Assembly: GCA_947258735.1 (NCBI GenBank)
Contig: CAMYJJ010000086.1
Coordinates: forward strand, 1-10,615
DNA length: 10,615 nucleotides
From: Thermodesulfovibrionia bacterium
Lineage (GTDB): Bacteria; Nitrospirota; Thermodesulfovibrionia; UBA6902
Direction of reading: 5' to 3'
The notes under the pieces are model-generated. The model was not told the DNA's origin, ran no database searches, and saw only the letters and a program-made list of their open reading frames with translations. Shown here piece after piece: positions 7,551 through 10,615 of this stretch. Position 1 is the first letter of the stretch. The number at the start of each line of letters is the position of its first letter. The translations under genes and the position numbers were made by a program.

Positions 7551-8573
7551 ATGAAACTACTACGCAGGATGTTACTGCTAACAATTGGTGTAATATTAAT
7601 ATTTGCGAGGATATCTATTGCACAGACAGTGACCGGCATCCGCGACTTGCCGGTCATGTATGGCCCGGGGGGAGGTGTAGATGTATCCATAGCTGTTGAT
7701 GTAGATGAGGCAAATGCTCCCAATGGAGTGATTGTGAATGAATATATACCCGCTGGATGGACAGTCAATACCACTAATCCCGATCCGGACTCAACATCTG
7801 ATGGAAAGATCAGCTGGTTATTCTACGATAGTGTAACTGATACAACGATTACATACAGTCTTTCAGTCCCTGCAAACGAAAGTGGCATGATAAATTTCAA
7901 TGGGGAGATAAAATATATCAAAGACGATGCTGAAATCACAGAGACTATAAAAGGGGATACAGCAACAGAGGAGGCTGCAGGATGTGTTCCTACAGAAAAT
8001 TCTGAGGCCACTTGTGACGATGGACTTGACAATGACTGTGATGGCGCTGCAGATAATGCTGATAAAGATTGCAATAATCCGCCATCTGTTCCTCAACTTT
8101 CATATCCAGCAAATAATCAATTGAATGTAGAAACAACAGTTGAATTTAAATGGAATAAGTGCTCTGACGCTGATGGTAATGCACTTACTTATGACCTATA
8201 CATATGTGAAGATAATACAATGACAACAGGATGCATGAATAAGGAAAACATAGCATCTCTTGGGAATATCCGCGTTTATTATGCCGGGATGGGTGCCGGA
8301 CTCTTTCTGTTCGGGATAGTTTTTGCAGGAGGAATGAGTAACAGGAAGAAGATGGCGCTGCTTTTAGCAATGATGATAATTGTTATGCTTTCAGTTTCTT
8401 GCGGCAGCAGCGGTGGAGGTGATGGTAATGGCGATAATCCTCCTCCAAGTAATGAAATTGTTCAGGTTGTATCGGGATTAAAAGCAAACACAGTATATTA
8501 TTGGAAAGTGATCGTAGATGATGGCAATGGTGGAACAGTTGAAAGTAGTGTGAGGAGTTTTACAACTAAATAA
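7551..8573 (+). CDS. Secreted protein: DUF11-like domain, MopE-type motif, and FN3 domain split by a membrane hairpin
   Basis: A 340-residue protein, function unknown. ATG 7551 is chosen because GGGAAGGAG lies upstream (7533-7541) and it opens a clean signal peptide (MKLLRRMLLLTIGVILIF, cleavage near SIA-QT). An ATG at 7482 is in frame but would bury the signal 23 residues deep.

Residues about 26-140 are a DUF11-like beta-sandwich shared with the C-terminus of the preceding gene. Residues 145-174 (CVPTENSEATCDDGLDNDCD and onward) fit the MopE-type putative metal/calcium-binding motif. Residues about 177-233 are the first half of a fibronectin-III-like domain (VETTVEFKWNKCSDADG, LTYDLYI). The second half is at about 303-340 (VSGLKANTVYYWKVIVDDG, ending SFTTK). 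Between the halves lie two hydrophobic segments separated by NRKK and ending in SVSCGSSGGG.

The topology is consistent with both FN3 halves outside the cytoplasm. It is the last gene of the unit, with no obvious terminator after it. Confidence 0.8.
   Translation: MKLLRRMLLLTIGVILIFARISIAQTVTGIRDLPVMYGPGGGVDVSIAVDVDEANAPNGVIVNEYIPAGWTVNTTNPDPDSTSDGKISWLFYDSVTDTTITYSLSVPANESGMINFNGEIKYIKDDAEITETIKGDTATEEAAGCVPTENSEATCDDGLDNDCDGAADNADKDCNNPPSVPQLSYPANNQLNVETTVEFKWNKCSDADGNALTYDLYICEDNTMTTGCMNKENIASLGNIRVYYAGMGAGLFLFGIVFAGGMSNRKKMALLLAMMIIVMLSVSCGSSGGGDGNGDNPPPSNEIVQVVSGLKANTVYYWKVIVDDGNGGTVESSVRSFTTK
8247..8450 (+). other. Membrane-hairpin / lipobox-like insert within the FN3 domain
   Basis: This stretch encodes about 68 residues that do not belong to the FN3 fold. 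It holds a Gly-rich hydrophobic helix (GMGAGLFLFGIVFAGG, residues 246-261), a basic turn (NRKK, 264-267), a second hydrophobic helix (MALLLAMMIIVMLSVS, 268-283), and then Cys284 followed by GSSGGGDGNGDNPPP. The basic turn would face the cytoplasm, putting both FN3 halves on the same outer side. The end resembles a lipoprotein signal (LSVSC-GSS), but Ser at -3 departs from the usual Leu/Val/Ile. AGGAGG (8327-8332) precedes in-frame ATGs at 8334 and 8352, so internal initiation cannot be excluded, although the spacing to the first is only 1 nt. Confidence 0.65.
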
Positions 8574-8597
8574 AAACTCAATCATACAACTGTAAAT

Positions 8598-8618
8598 TAT
8601 CGAAGTTCAACTTCGATA
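8598..8618. repeat. Inverted repeat, family 2, copy 2
   Basis: Arms TATCGAAGTT and AACTTCGATA flank one C. It is the exact reverse complement of the core of the repeat at 147-167 and lies 25 bp after the last operon stop. A decayed half copy is visible at 8853-8870 (15 of 18 bases match 8604-8621). It has no T-run after it. Confidence 0.7.
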
Positions 8619-8631
8619 GATGTATGTATCC

Positions 8632-8659
8632 GTAGGGGCACGTTGCAACGTGCCCCTAA
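8632..8659. repeat. REP palindrome (TTGCAA-centred), first member of doublet 1
   Basis: GTAGGGGCACGTTG is followed by its mirror CAACGTGCCCCTA; 26 bp (8633-8658) are perfectly palindromic. It begins with the GTAG foot that characterises REP elements recognised by RAYT proteins. It is followed 20 bp later by a second REP, in the same arrangement as at 10276-10353. Confidence 0.85.
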
Positions 8660-8679
8660 AATGGATAACAAATCATACC

Positions 8680-8707
8680 GTAAGGGCGAACAGCCGTTCG
8701 CTCCTAC
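8680..8707. repeat. REP palindrome (GGCC-centred, diverged), second member of doublet 1
   Basis: GTAAGGGCGAACAG followed by CCGTTCGCTCCTAC. It matches the copy at 10326-10353 with two substitutions that break the symmetry, so it looks like an older or mutated copy. Confidence 0.8.
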
Positions 8708-8782
8708 AAAAAATATTGATGTGGTCTTTTTATAAAATACCACCAAATAAACAATCTGTTTTAATTTATTGCCTGATTAAAC

Positions 8783-8883
8783 TATAATTATCCATACTAT
8801 TTTAGGGGACATGGATGGCACGAAGCTTATCTCTTGCTAATAAAGTAACCAGGCTTCAACTTCGACAGATACAGACTTTTTAG
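8783..8883 (+). pseudogene. Probable 5' remnant of a second RAYT gene
   Basis: TATAAT (8783-8788), TTTTAGGGGACATG (8800-8813) and an ATG at 8815 open a 22-codon frame starting MARSLSL and ending at TAG 8881. The arrangement copies the leader of the intact RAYT (TATAAT at 9692-9697 and CAGGGGACATG at 9713-9723). MARSL is a common RAYT N-terminus. After about seven codons the sequence no longer resembles the family, and it runs into a decayed half of the family-2 inverted repeat. This is an inference from short matches. Confidence 0.4.
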
Positions 8884-9212
8884 TCTGTTTTTATCATTTC
8901 TTTTATATGGGTCCTGAGGTTTGGAATCTCGTTTGTCACAATATCCCAGATAATATCATAATCGATGCCCAGGTAATCATGTATCAGTTTGTCTCTCGTT
9001 CCGGCAATGGCCCGCCTGTCTATTTTGTCGTGCTTTTCCCTTACATCATCCGGCAGTTTTTTTGTTGCCTCACCAATTATTTCAAGGCTTCGGACAAATG
9101 CCCGTTTCAGAACTTCATCTTTCAGGAAGTCATTCTTTTCAATTCCGGGCACTTTTTGTGAGAGGAATTCTGTCTCATCCAGAATGTGCTTAAGTTATTC
9201 ACGGTAAGACAT
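8880..9212 (-). pseudogene. hepT: HepT-family toxin gene interrupted by an in-frame stop at codon 6
   Basis: From ATG 9212-9210 the frame reads MSYRE, TAA (9197-9195), then LKHILDETEFLSQKVPGI and on to MIKTD and TAA (8882-8880). The sequence on both sides of the stop fits the HepT/DUF86 N-terminus, where a Tyr normally precedes the LxHILDE helix. One base change (TAC or TAT to TAA) would explain the stop. The body is otherwise intact: VRSLEIIGEATKKL, and the RX4HXY active-site motif RDKLIHDY.

HepT proteins are HEPN-fold ribonuclease toxins. The partner MntA neutralises them by adding AMP to the Tyr of that motif. ATG 9212 overlaps the antitoxin gene by 14 bp and is preceded by GAGGTCGAG. A GTG at 9152 could restart translation (90 residues), but that product loses helix 1. 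Activity is doubtful. Confidence 0.75.
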
Positions 9213-9507
9213 ACTCGACCTCTTTCAGGATATAGGGCTTGAGATAAGGGCTGAGACTCTCAGCGGTTACAAGTTCAACTTTTCGATTGAGCATATCTTC
9301 GAGAAAGAAAGCGAGGTTTATAAAGTTCCTGAAATTTTTTTTGTCAGGAAGGAATTCAACGAGTAAATCTATATCACTTTCAGCGTTCTGCCTATCCTTT
9401 ACGAATGAACCGAAAAGGCCAATTTTGTTGACTCCATAGCTTTTCAACGTATCTTTATATTGCAAAAGCACATTGAAAAGCTCTTCTTTGGTCTGAATTG
9501 AAGTCAT
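9199..9507 (-). CDS. mntA: MntA-family nucleotidyltransferase antitoxin
   Basis: A 102-residue minimal nucleotidyltransferase. It has the signature GSX10DXD exactly: Gly33-Ser34 of IGLFGSFVKDRQ and Asp45-x-Asp47 of SDIDLLVEF. A downstream acidic residue in RKVELV is a candidate third metal ligand. Members of this family transfer AMP from ATP to the active-site Tyr of the paired HepT toxin.

Start ATG 9507 has GAGGAAA (9519-9513) upstream and an extended -10 promoter. The length is normal for the short DUF86-linked type. The 3' end overlaps the toxin start by 14 bp, as usual for this operon. The antitoxin reading frame is intact although its toxin partner is interrupted, which is the expected order of decay for a toxin-antitoxin pair. 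Confidence 0.85.
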   Translation of the reverse strand: MTSIQTKEELFNVLLQYKDTLKSYGVNKIGLFGSFVKDRQNAESDIDLLVEFLPDKKNFRNFINLAFFLEDMLNRKVELVTAESLSPYLKPYILKEVEYVLP

Positions 9508-9525
9508 GAATATTTCCTCAGCTGA

Positions 9526-9534
9526 ATTATAACA
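9526..9534 (-). promoter_or_regulatory. Extended -10 promoter of the mntA-hepT operon
   Basis: Minus strand TGTTATAAT is a perfect -10 (9531-9526) with the TGn extension (9534-9532). No good -35 is seen at 16-18 bp. The predicted start of transcription is near 9519, giving a very short leader before the ATG at 9507. Confidence 0.55.
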
Positions 9535-9584
9535 GAATTAAGACGCGGATTGTAATTTCCATAGGTTAAAAAGAATATTGTGCA

Positions 9585-9610
9585 TAGAGGCATGTTGCTA
9601 CGTGTAGCCG
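9585..9610. repeat. Decayed REP palindrome
   Basis: TAGAGGCATGTTGCTACGTG (9585-9604) matches the TTGCAA-centred REP at 17 of 20 bases; the right arm has degenerated to TAGCCG. It lies 25 bp left of an intact REP, recalling the doublet arrangement elsewhere. Confidence 0.55.
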
Positions 9611-9634
9611 CAGATTCATGTCAAACCCCAATAT

Positions 9635-9662
9635 GTAGGGGCAATTCATGAATTGCCCCTAC
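9635..9662. repeat. REP palindrome (ATTCATGAAT-centred variant)
   Basis: GTAGGGGCAATTCA followed by TGAATTGCCCCTAC, a perfect 28-bp palindrome. The outer 8 bp of each arm are the same as in the other REPs, but the core is entirely different. It lies upstream of the RAYT gene and, on the other strand, upstream of mntA. Confidence 0.85.
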
Positions 9663-9688
9663 GTAATGAATTCCTATAAATCGTATTA

Positions 9689-9697
9689 TGTTATAAT
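9689..9697 (+). promoter_or_regulatory. Extended -10 promoter of the RAYT gene
   Basis: TGTTATAAT gives a perfect -10 (9692-9697) with the TGn extension, 33 bp before the TTG start. No clear -35 is visible. The ribosome binding site is AGGGGA (9714-9719). Confidence 0.5.
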
Positions 9698-9729
9698 CCT
9701 GCATTTAATGTTTCAGGGGACATGCTGTC

Positions 9730-10269
9730 TTGAATTACAATTCTCAAAAACATCACAGGCGTTCAATCAGGTTGAAGGATTATGACTATTCTCAGCCCGG
9801 GGTGTATTTTGTGACGATATGTTCATGGAACAGGGAGTGCCTTTTTGGTGAAATTGTTGATGGGGAGATGAGGTTGAATGAATATGGGATGATCCTGCAA
9901 AAGGAGTGGTTGAAATCATCAGAAATAAGGAAGGAAATTGAATTGGATGAATTTGTGATTATGCCAAACCATTTTCACGGCATCGTATGTATTAATGTAA
10001 CAGGGAATATAAAATTTCCTGTAGGGGCGAACGGCCGTTCGCCCCTACGAATGAAACCGAAATCTCTATCGTCATTTATGGCCGGTTTCAAATCATCCGT
10101 AACCAAACAGATCAATCAAATACGCAACCATCCCGGCCTTCCGGTCTGGCAACGTAATTATTATGAACGTGTAGTCAGAAATGAAATGGAATTATTCAAA
10201 ATCAGAGAATATATTCAGAATAATCCCATGCAATGGGATATTGATGGGGATAATCCGAAGAACCTGTGA
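9730..10269 (+). CDS. REP-associated tyrosine transposase (RAYT, Y1/HUH superfamily)
   Basis: A 179-residue, apparently complete RAYT. TTG 9730 is used as the start: AGGGGA lies 10 bp upstream, the upstream ATG 9722 hits TGA after two codons, and the N-terminus NYNSQKHHRRSIRLKDYDYS matches the family.

The metal-binding HUH motif is His81-Phe-His83 in MPNHFHGI. The probable catalytic tyrosine is Tyr161 in REYIQNNP. VYFVTICSWNRECLFG is also typical. RAYTs are single-copy, HUH-type single-strand nucleases that bind and cut at GTAG-footed REP hairpins and are thought to spread them.

Here the substrate-like palindromes lie upstream (9635), downstream (10276, 10326) and within the gene. Residues 98-107 (VGANGRSPLR) are encoded by a REP inserted in frame in the loop before the SLSSFMAGFKSSVTKQIN helix. 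All motifs survive, so it may be functional. Confidence 0.9.
   Translation: MNYNSQKHHRRSIRLKDYDYSQPGVYFVTICSWNRECLFGEIVDGEMRLNEYGMILQKEWLKSSEIRKEIELDEFVIMPNHFHGIVCINVTGNIKFPVGANGRSPLRMKPKSLSSFMAGFKSSVTKQINQIRNHPGLPVWQRNYYERVVRNEMELFKIREYIQNNPMQWDIDGDNPKNL
10021..10048. repeat. REP palindrome inside the RAYT coding sequence
   Basis: GTAGGGGCGAACGG followed by CCGTTCGCCCCTAC, a perfect 28-bp palindrome. It is read in frame as VGANGRSPL plus the first base of the next codon. It matches the GGCC-centred REP at 10326-10353 except for one base. Confidence 0.9.
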
Positions 10270-10275
10270 TGAACC

Positions 10276-10303
10276 GTAGGGGCACGTTGCAACGTGCCCC
10301 TAC
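10276..10303. repeat. REP palindrome (TTGCAA-centred), first member of doublet 2
   Basis: GTAGGGGCACGTTG followed by CAACGTGCCCCTAC, a perfect 28-bp palindrome starting 7 bp after the RAYT stop. Same type and orientation as 8632-8659. Confidence 0.9.
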
Positions 10304-10325
10304 AAAATGTATAACAAATCAAACC

Positions 10326-10353
10326 GTAAGGGCGAACGGCCGTTCGCCCCTAC
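10326..10353. repeat. REP palindrome (GGCC-centred), second member of doublet 2
   Basis: GTAAGGGCGAACGG followed by CCGTTCGCCCCTAC; one mismatch breaks the palindrome. The spacer from the first member (about 22 bp, ATAACAAATCAAACC) is nearly the same as in doublet 1. Its right end supplies the TAG stop codon of the leftward apbE-like gene. Confidence 0.9.
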
Positions 10354-10615
10354 ATTTGTATCTCATATCTTTCATCAAGCAGGTCAATATTATCTTTTAA
10401 ATTCTCTGTAATCCGAATATTTCTGTCGGCATCAACCAGCACTGCATCAAGTCCCAATTTATTGATAAGTGCCAATCCATTTTCAGCACCAAGAACAAAC
10501 ACTGCTGTGGACAACCCGTCTGAAACATACCCTTCAGGAGCTATAACAGTCACACTAATCAGATCAGTTTCAGCCGGATACCCGGTTTCCGGATCCAGAA
10601 TATGGTGATACCGTT
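10350..10615 (-). CDS. apbE: FAD:protein FMN transferase, ApbE family (C-terminal part)
   Basis: The 3' part of a minus-strand gene; the start lies beyond the right edge. The visible frame (88 residues) begins RYHHILDPETGYPAETDLIS and continues VTVIAPEGYVSDGLSTAVFV. These match the conserved ApbE segments HHILDPxTGYPA and the Asp-Gly-Leu-Ser-Thr metal-binding region. ApbE enzymes move FMN from FAD to a Thr of target proteins such as RnfG/NqrC, outside the cytoplasmic membrane. The frame ends IDLLDERYEIQM, and its TAG (10352-10350) lies in a REP palindrome, so the last residues may differ from the ancestral end. An inner methionine (10553) is not the start, since homology continues upstream of it. 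Confidence 0.85.
   Translation of the reverse strand, partial: RYHHILDPETGYPAETDLISVTVIAPEGYVSDGLSTAVFVLGAENGLALINKLGLDAVLVDADRNIRITENLKDNIDLLDERYEIQM

Noticed and set aside
8870..8893. Hairpin CAGAC-TTTTTA-GTCTG with a T-run as an intrinsic terminator
   Set aside because: The stem is only 5 bp and the T-run is on the plus strand, where no functional gene ends; it overlaps the end of the minus-strand toxin gene. Too weak to call.
8907..9161. Plus-strand open frame across the toxin gene
   Set aside because: It lies antisense to clear HepT sequence with the RX4HXY motif and has no family features of its own.
9150..9202. Frameshift as the explanation for the short HepT N-terminus (from a GTG at 9202)
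   Set aside because: The frame from ATG 9212 gives a family-like N-terminus (MSYRE, then LKHILDE) with only one wrong codon, so a nonsense change is simpler than a frameshift.
8632..10353. CRISPR array from recurrent palindromes
   Set aside because: Spacing is irregular, cores differ between copies, one copy is inside a gene, and no cas genes are present; they fit REP elements.

Overview
The window looks like chromosome from an uncultured or little-studied Gram-negative bacterium, of the Desulfobacterota, Nitrospirota or Myxococcota kind. The grounds are a GEMM-class cyclic-dinucleotide riboswitch leader, a large secreted protein with Myxococcus-type Cys-rich (DUF4215-like) repeats, a MopE-type Ca/metal-binding motif, dockerin-like Asp-rich loops, and a REP/RAYT system with GTAG-footed palindromes. 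The taxonomic guess is inference only.

Layout. Positions 1-36 hold the first 12 codons of a minus-strand gene that leaves the window to the left. Positions 90-500 are a long regulatory region: an inverted repeat, a sigma70-like promoter, a GEMM-I-like aptamer with an undefined expression platform, and a hairpin just before the ribosome binding site. Positions 510-8573 hold four plus-strand genes that look like one transcription unit for envelope or secreted proteins. They encode a 1274-aa Cys-rich secreted protein, a 645-aa membrane-anchored protein with a vitellogenin-like N-terminal region and C-terminal HEAT repeats, a 325-aa single-pass membrane protein with a long polar stalk, and a 340-aa secreted or anchored protein. 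The last of these has a fibronectin-III-like domain interrupted by a transmembrane hairpin and a Cys-Gly segment. The last two genes share a DUF11-like beta-sandwich domain. A broken dockerin-like reading frame lies between genes 2 and 3. The block is bracketed by two copies of one inverted repeat (144-170 and 8598-8618).

Positions 8632-10353 are a genomic-plasticity region. It contains a HepT/MntA toxin-antitoxin pair on the minus strand whose toxin gene carries an in-frame TAA at codon 6, a RAYT (REP-associated tyrosine transposase), six clear or decayed REP palindromes with GTAGGGGC arms outside the RAYT gene, one REP in frame inside the RAYT gene, and a probable 5' remnant of a second RAYT. 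Two near-identical REP doublets bracket the toxin-antitoxin/RAYT segment. Positions 10350-10615 hold the 3' part of a minus-strand apbE-like flavin transferase gene whose stop codon lies in a REP.

How the parts may work together (inference): a second messenger read by the riboswitch would set expression of a surface or secreted apparatus built from disulfide-rich, calcium-binding and beta-sandwich modules. Downstream, RAYT activity would have spread palindromes around a decaying toxin-antitoxin locus.
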